36,996 nt of DNA from an uncultured Bacilli bacterium (GTDB lineage Bacteria; Bacillota_I; Bacilli_A; RF39; UBA660). Location of the stretch: NCBI GenBank assembly GCA_910576795.1, contig CAJTIX010000013.1:1-36996 (forward strand), read 5' to 3'. The position numbers were made by a program, and so were the translations under genes. A model generated the notes under the pieces. The model saw only the letters and a program-made list of their open reading frames with translations, made no database searches and had not been told where the DNA came from. Of the stretch, positions 23,411 to 31,047 are shown one piece after another. Each line of letters opens with the position of its first letter. Position 1 is the stretch's first letter.

Positions 23411-24486
23411 AAATTTTGAAACCATTCCTTTATTTTTGTAAAAAAACTTTTTTTAGGTTTTACAATTGGAGAAGCATATATAGGTTCTTTTCTGACTTCT
23501 TTATCCCCTAAGTATAAGTAGATGGTCCCAATCTCGGTTTCTTCTTTGATAGTTTTGTTTTTGATAAATTGGTATTCCATATGAAGTGTTTCTTTTTCCC
23601 CTTCTTGTAATGGATATGTGATATTATTTTTAATATAAACTTGATAATTTTTATAGTATTCTTCTTCAATTTCTAGATTTCCCTTTTTTAACACTTGATA
23701 ATTTTGATAATTTGAAAAACCATATTCAAATAAATTTTTATGGTCTAAAAAATCATTTCCATCATTGAGTGTAACAACAACCAAATTTAGATTATCTTTG
23801 GATGCACTGGTAACAAGTGTTCTTCTTGCTTTCTTGGTAAAACCCGTTTTCCCACCTGTTGTATAATCATATTGATTTAATAATTTATTTTTATTATACC
23901 AAATGTAAGTATTCATATTGGTTTTTAATTTATACTTCTTTGTTCCTGTAATTTTGGCAAATTCAGGATTTTGCATGGCGTAACTCATCAAAATTGCCAT
24001 ATCATAAGCAGTAGAATAGTTTCCTTCTTCCTCATCGTCTAAACCATTGGGATTATAAAAGGTAGTATCTTTCATTCCTAATTCAACTGCCTTTTGGTTC
24101 ATTTGATTTACAAATTCATCTACACTTCCAGCTACATAGTGCGCAATGGCTAAAGAAGCATCGTTTCCACTACGTAACATGAGTCCATATACCAAATCTT
24201 CTAAAGTAAGTATTTCTCCTTTTTTGACATAAATTCCTGACCCATGTGCACCGCTGATTTCATCTCCAATGGTGACTTTATTTTTCAATTTTCCACTTTC
24301 AACCGCAAGTATTGCAGTCATTACTTTGGAAATACTTGCGACACTTCTCACTTCATGAATGTTACTTGCATATAAAATACGTCCACTATCTTGATCCATT
24401 AAAATGGCAGAACTGGCACTGGTTCCAATCGCTTTCGCTGTGAAAGGAATACATAAAAGAAAGAGAAATACTATTATTTTTTTCAT
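23404..24486 (-). CDS. dacB: D-alanyl-D-alanine carboxypeptidase (DacB/DacF type)
   Basis: A 360-residue low-molecular-weight penicillin-binding protein that trims the terminal D-Ala from peptidoglycan stems. A signal peptide ends near Ala19. The catalytic motifs are SISK (Ser51 and Lys54), SGN (106-108) and KTG near 215 (GGKTGFT). A C-terminal beta domain (about 250-335) and an amphipathic tail (FFTKIKEWFQNLW) for membrane attachment follow. The gene begins a dacB-spmA-spmB cluster as in B. subtilis, where DacB shapes the spore cortex; I name it on that context. The start ATG 24486 lies five bases after AGGTGA. Confidence 0.93.
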   Translation of the reverse strand: MKKIIVFLFLLCIPFTAKAIGTSASSAILMDQDSGRILYASNIHEVRSVASISKVMTAILAVESGKLKNKVTIGDEISGAHGSGIYVKKGEILTLEDLVYGLMLRSGNDASLAIAHYVAGSVDEFVNQMNQKAVELGMKDTTFYNPNGLDDEEEGNYSTAYDMAILMSYAMQNPEFAKITGTKKYKLKTNMNTYIWYNKNKLLNQYDYTTGGKTGFTKKARRTLVTSASKDNLNLVVVTLNDGNDFLDHKNLFEYGFSNYQNYQVLKKGNLEIEEEYYKNYQVYIKNNITYPLQEGEKETLHMEYQFIKNKTIKEETEIGTIYLYLGDKEVRKEPIYASPIVKPKKSFFTKIKEWFQNLW

Positions 24487-24502
24487 ACAATTCACCTAAA
24501 AA

Positions 24503-24530
24503 AGTATATGAAAAAATGGACAAATTATGA
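24503..24530 (-). promoter_or_regulatory. Candidate sigma-E mother-cell promoter of dacB-spmA-spmB
   Basis: On the minus strand CATATACT (24510-24503) fits the sigma-E -10 pattern CATAYAHT exactly. TCATAAT (24530-24524) matches six of seven positions of the -35 pattern KMATATT, though the spacer of 13 is one base short. No good sigma-A pair is visible. The expected start would fall at the ribosome site, which is a weakness. Confidence 0.4.
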
Positions 24531-24541
24531 TTGACTTTCAC

Positions 24542-24570
24542 AAAAAAATCATGTGAATTACATGACTTTT
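24542..24570 (-). terminator. Terminator after the 182-residue lipoprotein gene
   Basis: On the minus strand AAAAGTCATGT pairs with ACATGATTTTT (one G-T pair) across a five-base loop, with the T run in the descending arm. It separates the lipoprotein gene from dacB. Confidence 0.7.
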
Positions 24571-25118
24571 TAATACACATACATTCCATGAATTTTGCGT
24601 TCATCTACATCACTGATGGAATCCAATTTCCATTCATCATCTACTTTAGATAACGTCAAATCTAGTGTATATTTTACTGTATCTTTGACTTCTTTTAATT
24701 GTTTCAGACGATACGTAACGAATAATGATTTGTCATATTCTCCATTTGTATTTTTGAATTCATCTGGATGTTCTTCTAGATATCGATCTGCATCATTCAT
24801 CGCTTTGGAATAATCGGTTACTTCGATTTCGACAGTTACTGTTGCAGTATCACCGTCTATTTTCTCATCTTTGACATCATATTTTAGTTCTTTATAATGT
24901 TTTTTCATCAATTCTTTATAGGATGCACGATGTTCGGTATTGAAGTTTTCTTCTTCCGCAACAATTTTATCTAATTGTGAAATCACCTCATCATCTAATG
25001 TTTGATAGTTTTGAAAAAACATTTCTACTTTTTTTGTTGGTGTATTCATTAATTTCTTGTTACATCCACAACCTGTAAATAATGTGAGTGCAGATAAAAT
25101 GACAATTAATTTCTTCAT
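24570..25118 (-). CDS. Lipoprotein with NTF2-like shape, unknown function
   Basis: A 182-residue lipoprotein with lipobox LFTGC (Cys17), a helical part (about 28-80: KKVEMFFQNYQTLDDEVISQ) and a beta-rich part with TATVTVEIEVTDYSKAM and YTLDLTLSKVDDEWKLDSIS. That order resembles NTF2-like or DUF4878-type lipoproteins, which often sit beside envelope genes. AGGAGG is seven bases before the ATG. It is divided from dacB by a terminator. Confidence 0.72.
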   Translation of the reverse strand: MKKLIVILSALTLFTGCGCNKKLMNTPTKKVEMFFQNYQTLDDEVISQLDKIVAEEENFNTEHRASYKELMKKHYKELKYDVKDEKIDGDTATVTVEIEVTDYSKAMNDADRYLEEHPDEFKNTNGEYDKSLFVTYRLKQLKEVKDTVKYTLDLTLSKVDDEWKLDSISDVDERKIHGMYVY

Positions 25119-25183
25119 ATATTTCCTCCTTATTACTATTTTGTTAATTATTTTTAAGAATATACAATAATCCTATTATTTTC

Positions 25184-25822
25184 TTATTTTGATGTAGAAA
25201 TCAGTTCAAAAAAGGCATTCAATTTACTACCGATGGACTCGAAATTTCGGTCTAATGCATACTCTAAATCTTGTAATATTTTTTCTTTACTTTCTTCTTT
25301 TTTATTAAAACATTCATAATACAAATATTTGAGTTGTTGGATTGCATTTTCCTCTTTTAGTTTTTTTAAATTACGACGAATTGATTTTTCCATTTCTATT
25401 TCTTTTCTTGTCTTAAATCCTGTATTTTTAGCTCTTTTTAGGATTTGATAGGCAATCGTTTCTTCTTTCAATCGTGTGACTACTTCTAACACTTCTAATT
25501 CCTCATCTACTAATAAATGACTTTTTTCCACACGATTATTTTTGATTAGAAGTGCAAGCGTTTCTGAACCATCGCTAAGTAGACAACAATACTCGATGTA
25601 TTTAATATCTTTTCCTGAAAATAATTCTGTTTTATTTTGAAATTTATTTAAAAATTCAGAATCAAAACAAATGCTATTTTCCTTGATTTCTTTTAATTGA
25701 TTACTTGTAATTTTAAACAATGGAATTTTTCTTACATTGATTATGTTATCATTTGGATTCCAATCATAAAAATCATAAAGCGTATCATGAAAATTGAGTA
25801 AAATATCATATATGTAATTCAT
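25184..25822 (-). CDS. Hypothetical cytoplasmic protein, possibly DUF3603-like
   Basis: A 212-residue soluble protein. Residues 1-40 (YIYDILLNFHDTLYDFYDW, then IPLFKI) and the middle segment CCLLSDGSETLALLIKNNRV recall the DUF3603 family of Bacillota, which I recollect only loosely. The C-terminal half (about 115-205) is helical and charged. AGGAGG is seven bases before the ATG, and the gene overlaps the end of the preceding small membrane gene by 17 bases, so the two are coupled. Confidence 0.65.
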   Translation of the reverse strand: MNYIYDILLNFHDTLYDFYDWNPNDNIINVRKIPLFKITSNQLKEIKENSICFDSEFLNKFQNKTELFSGKDIKYIEYCCLLSDGSETLALLIKNNRVEKSHLLVDEELEVLEVVTRLKEETIAYQILKRAKNTGFKTRKEIEMEKSIRRNLKKLKEENAIQQLKYLYYECFNKKEESKEKILQDLEYALDRNFESIGSKLNAFFELISTSK

Positions 25823-26030
25823 ATTTATGTCCTCCTGGTATAAAAATGGCCAAACTAATTAAAATGATCCCTGCAAATGCAGATAGACATTCTATTCTTC
25901 TAATTATAAAATTGACATATTCTAAAAAATTATACCCAATTGTGAGCAAATTGAGATAACTTATTATATAAACACCACCAACCACAGTCAGTCCAAATCC
26001 AATTAGAAAGAAAAAAATGCGTGCAATCAC
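25806..26030 (-). CDS. Small two-helix membrane protein
   Basis: A 74-residue protein with hydrophobic segments at about 3-27 and 47-66. Between them is a YNFLEYVNFIIRRIECL stretch, and a short polar end follows (PGGHKYELHI). It starts with GTG at 26030 after AGGTGAT. Its end overlaps the following gene by 17 bases, so the pair is one operon. No family is recognised. Confidence 0.65.
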   Translation of the reverse strand: MIARIFFFLIGFGLTVVGGVYIISYLNLLTIGYNFLEYVNFIIRRIECLSAFAGIILISLAIFIPGGHKYELHI

Positions 26031-26085
26031 AGTATCACCTAATTCATTGTATTAGATTAAGAGATATTTTATTAGCCATATAAAT

Positions 26086-26108
26086 AAAAAAATCGTTTTG
26101 ATACGATT
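26086..26108 (-). terminator. Rho-independent terminator
   Basis: On the minus strand AATCGT pairs with ACGATT across a six-base loop and is followed by seven T. It lies nine bases after the stop of the gene that ends at 26117. Confidence 0.8.
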
Positions 26109-26116
26109 CTCTTACT

Positions 26117-26464
26117 TTAAAATATGTGAAATATGCTCGCGATTCCATTTATGATTAATGTTGATGCTACCATTGTGGTCATGATAGAAAAAATTGCAAA
26201 ACTCACCTTAATGAGTACTTCCTTTTTAGATTGTACTGCGCTTATAATGTAAAACAATCCAAACAGGTAAATGAGAATATTGTCTATCCATAATACAATA
26301 TCAAACGGTTTACTCACCAATAAACCATTCAAGTCAGTCGTATCATAAGAACAGCTATAGATTATATTGGTATAAAGCAAAGCACTCATTACCAAACTAA
26401 TGATTGTTAAAATGATAAGTACAATTCCTACTATTTTTTCAAAGTTTTTGATTTCTTTTTTCAT
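26117..26464 (-). CDS. Small multi-pass membrane protein, unknown
   Basis: A 115-residue protein with hydrophobic segments at about 10-32, 58-75 and 82-112, and an outer loop with Cys and Asp-Thr-Thr-Asp. The start is ATG 26464 behind AAAGGAA; the upstream in-frame ATG at 26515 has no ribosome site. It is a single-gene unit with its own terminator, and TATAAT lies a short way upstream without a clear -35. No function can be assigned. Confidence 0.6.
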   Translation of the reverse strand: MKKEIKNFEKIVGIVLIILTIISLVMSALLYTNIIYSCSYDTTDLNGLLVSKPFDIVLWIDNILIYLFGLFYIISAVQSKKEVLIKVSFAIFSIMTTMVASTLIINGIASIFHIF

Positions 26465-26550
26465 ATTACAAATTCCTTTCATATTCATTATATATGAGAA
26501 TTTGCTTTTCTTCATCTTTTTTATGATTGGCTTGACTATGTATTTACAAT

Positions 26551-28527
26551 CTATAATTGTTCTAAAAATTCGGATTCATTCCATATTGTAATTCCTAAAG
26601 TCTTGGCTTTTTCATATTTGCTACCAGGATCTTTTCCTACTAAAACGACACTCGTCTTTTTGGTTACACTACCTGTTACTTTTCCTCCACGTTTCTCAAT
26701 TTCAGCACTTGCCTCTTCTCTTGTCATTTGTTCTAAGGTGCCCGTCAATACAAAAGTCTTATCTTGAAATATTTCGTTTGATATGATATTGGTACCATGA
26801 TATTCCATTGTCAAACCAAGCGCTTTCAATTCCGAAATGAGTTTTAAATTTTTTTCATCGTGTATATATTCGATAATACTTTTCGCAATCATTTCTCCAA
26901 TGTTATCAATCGCAACCAATTCTTCATATGTTGTTTGTAAGAAGTTTTCCATTGTCTGATAGTACTCAGCTAAAATTTTAGCTGTTTTTTTACCCACATA
27001 ACGAATCCCTATCGCGAAAAGCAAGCGATCCAATGGATTTTTTTTACTCTCTTCTATACTTTCTAATAAATTGGAAATACTTTTAGAACCAAACCCCTCT
27101 AATTCCATTAGTTCTTCTTTATGATTTTTTAAAAAATAGAAATCGACAAATGTTTTTAAATAACCCATATTATAGAAATCTTCGATAATACGTTCACCGA
27201 AACCATCAATATACATCGCGTCTCTAGAAACAAAGTGAATCAAACCTTCTATATTTCGTGCTGGGCAATGTGTATTTGGACAAAAGTGATGGGCATCTTT
27301 TTTGATTAAAGTACTACCACACATTGGACATTCTGTAATCATTTGAAATGGAGTTGTATTTTCTTTTCTTCTTTCTAATTTTACCTCTACAACTTCTGGT
27401 ATGACATCACCCGCTTTTCGTATGGATACCACGTCCCCGATTCGGACATCTTTATCATTGCAATAGTCCTCATTATGTAATGTCGCTTTGGATACTAAGG
27501 AACCTGCGACATGAACAGGAGAGAAGATTGCATTTGGTGTTATTTTTCCTGTTCTTCCGACTGTAAATTTGATTTCTTTTAGTGTTGTTAAAACTTCAAC
27601 AGCCGGAAATTTATATGCGATTCCCCATCTTGGTACTCTAGAAGTAAATCCTAGTTTTTCTTCATCAGCTAGACTGTTTACTTTCAATACAACACCATCA
27701 ATTTCATAAGGTAAACTTTCTCTTTTTTGAGAAAATTCATCAATTACTGCAATAACTTCTTTGGCATTATGTGCAACAGTATTCAATTTATGATTGGTTA
27801 CAAACCCAAGTTCTCTTAAAAATTCCAAAGATTCTGATTGTGTTTTGATGCCATAGTCCTCTGGATTAGGCAAAAAATAAGCCATGAAATCTAAATTTCT
27901 AGAAGCAGTGATTTTACTATCCAACTGTCTAACAGAACCTGCAGCTGCATTTCTTGGATTGGCAAACAAAGGTTCTTTTTTCTTTTCTCTTTCTATATTA
28001 GCTTTTTCAAAAGAAGCTTTACTCATATAGATTTCGCCACGCACTTCAATATCAATATCTTTTTTTAAATGAAGAGGAACTGATTTAATGGTTCTAACAT
28101 TGTTAGTAATGTTTTCTCCTGTAATTCCATCCCCTCTTGTTGCAGCCTGAACCAATACACCCTTCTGATATATAAGAGAACCTGACAAACCATCCATTTT
28201 TGGTTCTACTGTATATGTAGGATTCGATATGGTTTTACGAATTCGTTCATCAAAAGCGACAATTTCATCTTCATTAAAAATATCATCAAAGGAAAGCATT
28301 GGTACTTTATGAGTTACCTTTGTAAATTGATCCAGTACTTCTCCTCCAACACGGTTTGTTGGAGAATCTTCTTTTTTGAATTCTGGATATTTTTCTTCTA
28401 ATGATAGCAATTCTTTATAATAATCGTCATACTCCTGATCCGTGATCGTTGGATGATCTAAAACGTAATATTCATAACTTGCCTTATTTATAATTTCTAT
28501 AAGTTCTTTGATCCTACTTTCTATCAT
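26551..28527 (-). CDS. ligA: NAD-dependent DNA ligase
   Basis: A 658-residue enzyme that seals nicks in replication and repair. Domains in order are: NAD-binding Ia (about 1-65, YYVLDHPTITDQEYDDYY), adenylation with the catalytic Lys110 in KMDG (most LigA have KIDG), OB fold, four-Cys zinc finger near 400-425 (CPMC ... CPNTHC), helix-hairpin-helix region (GFGSKSISNLLESIE, IGIRYVGKKTAKIL) and C-terminal BRCT (about 585-658). The ATG at 28527 follows GGTGAT; an in-frame ATG at 28539 is rejected because it precedes that site. It lies downstream of pcrA as in many Bacillota, but a terminator intervenes. Confidence 0.96.
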   Translation of the reverse strand: MIESRIKELIEIINKASYEYYVLDHPTITDQEYDDYYKELLSLEEKYPEFKKEDSPTNRVGGEVLDQFTKVTHKVPMLSFDDIFNEDEIVAFDERIRKTISNPTYTVEPKMDGLSGSLIYQKGVLVQAATRGDGITGENITNNVRTIKSVPLHLKKDIDIEVRGEIYMSKASFEKANIEREKKKEPLFANPRNAAAGSVRQLDSKITASRNLDFMAYFLPNPEDYGIKTQSESLEFLRELGFVTNHKLNTVAHNAKEVIAVIDEFSQKRESLPYEIDGVVLKVNSLADEEKLGFTSRVPRWGIAYKFPAVEVLTTLKEIKFTVGRTGKITPNAIFSPVHVAGSLVSKATLHNEDYCNDKDVRIGDVVSIRKAGDVIPEVVEVKLERRKENTTPFQMITECPMCGSTLIKKDAHHFCPNTHCPARNIEGLIHFVSRDAMYIDGFGERIIEDFYNMGYLKTFVDFYFLKNHKEELMELEGFGSKSISNLLESIEESKKNPLDRLLFAIGIRYVGKKTAKILAEYYQTMENFLQTTYEELVAIDNIGEMIAKSIIEYIHDEKNLKLISELKALGLTMEYHGTNIISNEIFQDKTFVLTGTLEQMTREEASAEIEKRGGKVTGSVTKKTSVVLVGKDPGSKYEKAKTLGITIWNESEFLEQL

Positions 28528-28689
28528 TCTTATCACCATTCTTATTATATCAAATATTTGGTTATCTAAAAATAAATATATTGTTTTTAATTCACAAATG
28601 CGCGCTATGACACTAATAGAACGTGATATTATGGAAATTACTATTTAAAAAGTTTCTGTTTTCATTTAGGGACAATTCTAAGAAAAATA

Positions 28690-28740
28690 CATTAAAAAAT
28701 CAAGAGTATAGATCAATTCATCTCGTTTGCTCTTGATTTT
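28690..28740 (-). terminator. Structured terminator between the pcrA unit and ligA
   Basis: On the minus strand AAAATCAAGAG pairs with CTCTTGATTTT around a 23-base loop that itself holds a small GAT/ATC stem, and a T run follows. It divides the pcrA transcript from ligA. The remaining 160 bases up to ligA hold a TATAAT near 28541 with a weak -35, and otherwise nothing I can support. Confidence 0.7.
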
Positions 28741-28785
28741 AGTTATGACTTCAAAATAAGATCCGCATCATGATTTCAAATTTTT

Positions 28786-28941
28786 TTAGTCTTTATGCAG
28801 CGCATTATAAACAATGTAGAAAATGAGTAATCCTCCAAAGAATAATCCAATCCATAAAAGGGGATTGCTTCCATTTGCGATAATCCAATCTTGAAATTTT
28901 TTTGCTCCTTCATTGATACTATCTACAATACTCAATAACAT
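28786..28941 (-). CDS. Small single-pass membrane protein between pcrA and ligA
   Basis: A 51-residue reading frame, starting at ATG 28941. Its sequence begins MLLSIVDSINEGAKKFQDW, then has a membrane helix at about 29-47 (LWIGLFFGGLLIFYIVY) and ends LHKD. The ribosome site AGGTGAATAAT overlaps the pcrA stop codon, and the start is one base past that stop, so translation is probably coupled to pcrA. The composition (amphipathic helix, then membrane helix) looks like a real small protein. No family is known to me. Confidence 0.7.
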   Translation of the reverse strand: MLLSIVDSINEGAKKFQDWIIANGSNPLLWIGLFFGGLLIFYIVYNALHKD

Positions 28942-28942
28942 A

Positions 28943-31036
28943 TTATTCACCTGATACCTTTCTATATGTTTTATGACCTTTTAACAATTTTTTAATACCA
29001 TGAGGATGTGGAAATGCAACTGTTAAAATACTAGTTTCAATTCCAACAATGACGCCAACGCCAAATGTTTCATGTTCAATCTTCTCTCCAACTTGATATT
29101 CTATCGAAGAATCGATATGTTCTTCTTTGTGAATCCAATTTGAATTGGTTGTTTTTGTTTCCTCGTCTATATCCAAGTAATTTTCATCTATTTCATCTAT
29201 GAAACGACTTGGCATATTATAGCTTAAATCTCCAAAGATAGTTCTCTTTCGTGCATTGACCAAATGGAGTGTCTTTTTAGCTCTCGTTACGGCTACATAA
29301 CATAGTCTTCTTTCTTCTTCAATTTGTTCTATATCCATAAGAGAATTGCTGTGAGGAAAAATACCTTCTTCCATTCCAATTAAGAAAACATGATCAAACT
29401 CAAGTCCCTTTGCAGAATGAACAGTCATCAGTGTTACAACATCCACATTATTTTTATGTTCTTCTATGTCGGATACAAGACTAATTTCATTCAAAAAGTC
29501 TTCTAAAGATATAATACCATTTTTTTCTTCAAATGTCTTGGTTATTGTTTTAAATTCTTCCAAATTTTCTAAACGAATATCTGCCTCTAATGATTTTTCC
29601 TTTTCTAGTTCTTCTTTGATTCCCGTTTTTTCTAAGATTAGATCTACTAATTCCGTTAAGGAACAATCCACTTTTTGAATATCTTCTATCATATGTTTGA
29701 ATGATAGTAATTTTCCTTCTGTAATCGTATCATATAAGCTACTATTTTCGCTCATTGCTTTCAAACCTAATGATTCTAATGTTTTGTCACCAATACCTCT
29801 TTTGGGGATATTGACAACACGCATAAAAGAGACATCATCATTTGTATTATATATTAATTTTAAATAACAAATCAAATCTTTGATTTCTTTTCTATTGTAG
29901 AAATAAAAACTTCCAACTACTTTATAAGGAATGTTTTCCTTTAAAAGCTTTTCTTCCATATTTCTAGATTGCGCATTGGTTCGATATAATACTGCAATTT
30001 CTTTTTCTTTTACACCTTGTTTTAATAGTTTTTCAATTTCAGTCATTACATAAAATGCTTCATCTTTTTCATTTTCTGCTTTATGGTATTTGATTTTAAT
30101 TCCTTCTTCATTTTGCGTCCAAAGATTTTTTTCTTTCCTTTGTTTGTTATTTTTAATAATGTTATTTGCCACATTCAAAATATTTTGAGTAGAACGATAA
30201 TTTTCTTCTAGTAAAATTACTTTCGTATTTTTAAAATCTTTCTCAAAATTCAATATATTTTTATAATCCGCGCCTCTCCACGCATAAATAGCCTGTGAAT
30301 CATCTCCAACTACACAAATATTTTTGTATTTGTCGCTCAACATTTTTGTTAGCAGATATTGCGCTTTATTGGTATCCTGATATTCATCGATTAAGATATA
30401 TTCGAATTTTTCTTGATATTTTTTTAAAATTTCTGGATGGCTAGAAAAAAGTTCAATCGGTTTCATGAGCAAATCGTCAAAATCCAAGGAATTATTGGTT
30501 TTTAATTTTTTTTCATAGCGTTCATATACCTTAACAACAACTTCCTCATAAGTAGTTGCTGCATATTTTTCATATTCCTTTGCATTCAATAATTCATTTT
30601 TTGCGCCACTGATTTTATTCCGAATTGCTTTAGGGTTATATTCTTTTGGATCATAACCCAATTCCTTAATAATTTTTTTAATAATAGTTAAGGTATCGTC
30701 ACTATCCATAATGGTAAAATTGGATTGATACCCTAATATCTCATAATTTTCTTTCATCAGTTGTAATCCAAAGGAATGAAATGTGGAAATTTGAATTTTG
30801 TATGCTATAGAGCCTAATATAGAAAGGACACGTTCTTTCATTTCATGTGCAGCTTTATTGGTAAATGTAATCGCTAAAATATGATTTGGATTGATCTTTT
30901 TTTCCTGTACCAAATAAGCTACTCGGGTCGTTAATACTCTTGTTTTTCCACTCCCTGCACCGGCAAGCACCAAAACAGGCCCTTCTGTTGTTATGACTGC
31001 CTCTTTTTGACTTTCGTTTAAAAAATCTAAATTCAT
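28943..31036 (-). CDS. pcrA: ATP-dependent DNA helicase PcrA (UvrD/Rep family)
   Basis: A 697-residue superfamily 1A 3'-5' helicase active in repair and rolling-circle replication. Motifs in order are: Q motif LNESQKEAV (6-14), Walker A AGAGSGKT (25-32), AITFTNKAAHEM, Walker B DEYQDTN near 220, VVGDDSQAIYAWRGA, LEENYRST, TVHSAKGLEFDHVF and YVAVTRAK. The C-terminal Tudor-like end (ETFGVGVIVGI) is present. It is a little shorter than the 720-740 residues usual for PcrA. AGGAAGTGA precedes the ATG, and it follows the ABC exporter gene by 11 bases. Confidence 0.95.
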   Translation of the reverse strand: MNLDFLNESQKEAVITTEGPVLVLAGAGSGKTRVLTTRVAYLVQEKKINPNHILAITFTNKAAHEMKERVLSILGSIAYKIQISTFHSFGLQLMKENYEILGYQSNFTIMDSDDTLTIIKKIIKELGYDPKEYNPKAIRNKISGAKNELLNAKEYEKYAATTYEEVVVKVYERYEKKLKTNNSLDFDDLLMKPIELFSSHPEILKKYQEKFEYILIDEYQDTNKAQYLLTKMLSDKYKNICVVGDDSQAIYAWRGADYKNILNFEKDFKNTKVILLEENYRSTQNILNVANNIIKNNKQRKEKNLWTQNEEGIKIKYHKAENEKDEAFYVMTEIEKLLKQGVKEKEIAVLYRTNAQSRNMEEKLLKENIPYKVVGSFYFYNRKEIKDLICYLKLIYNTNDDVSFMRVVNIPKRGIGDKTLESLGLKAMSENSSLYDTITEGKLLSFKHMIEDIQKVDCSLTELVDLILEKTGIKEELEKEKSLEADIRLENLEEFKTITKTFEEKNGIISLEDFLNEISLVSDIEEHKNNVDVVTLMTVHSAKGLEFDHVFLIGMEEGIFPHSNSLMDIEQIEEERRLCYVAVTRAKKTLHLVNARKRTIFGDLSYNMPSRFIDEIDENYLDIDEETKTTNSNWIHKEEHIDSSIEYQVGEKIEHETFGVGVIVGIETSILTVAFPHPHGIKKLLKGHKTYRKVSGE

Positions 31037-31047
31037 AAAATCACTTC

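Noticed and set aside
28598..28648. A 16-residue plus-strand frame (MRAMTLIERDIMEITI) between ligA and the terminator
   Set aside because: It faintly recalls the first helix of IS30-type transposases, but there is no ribosome site, no inverted repeats and no further homologous sequence.
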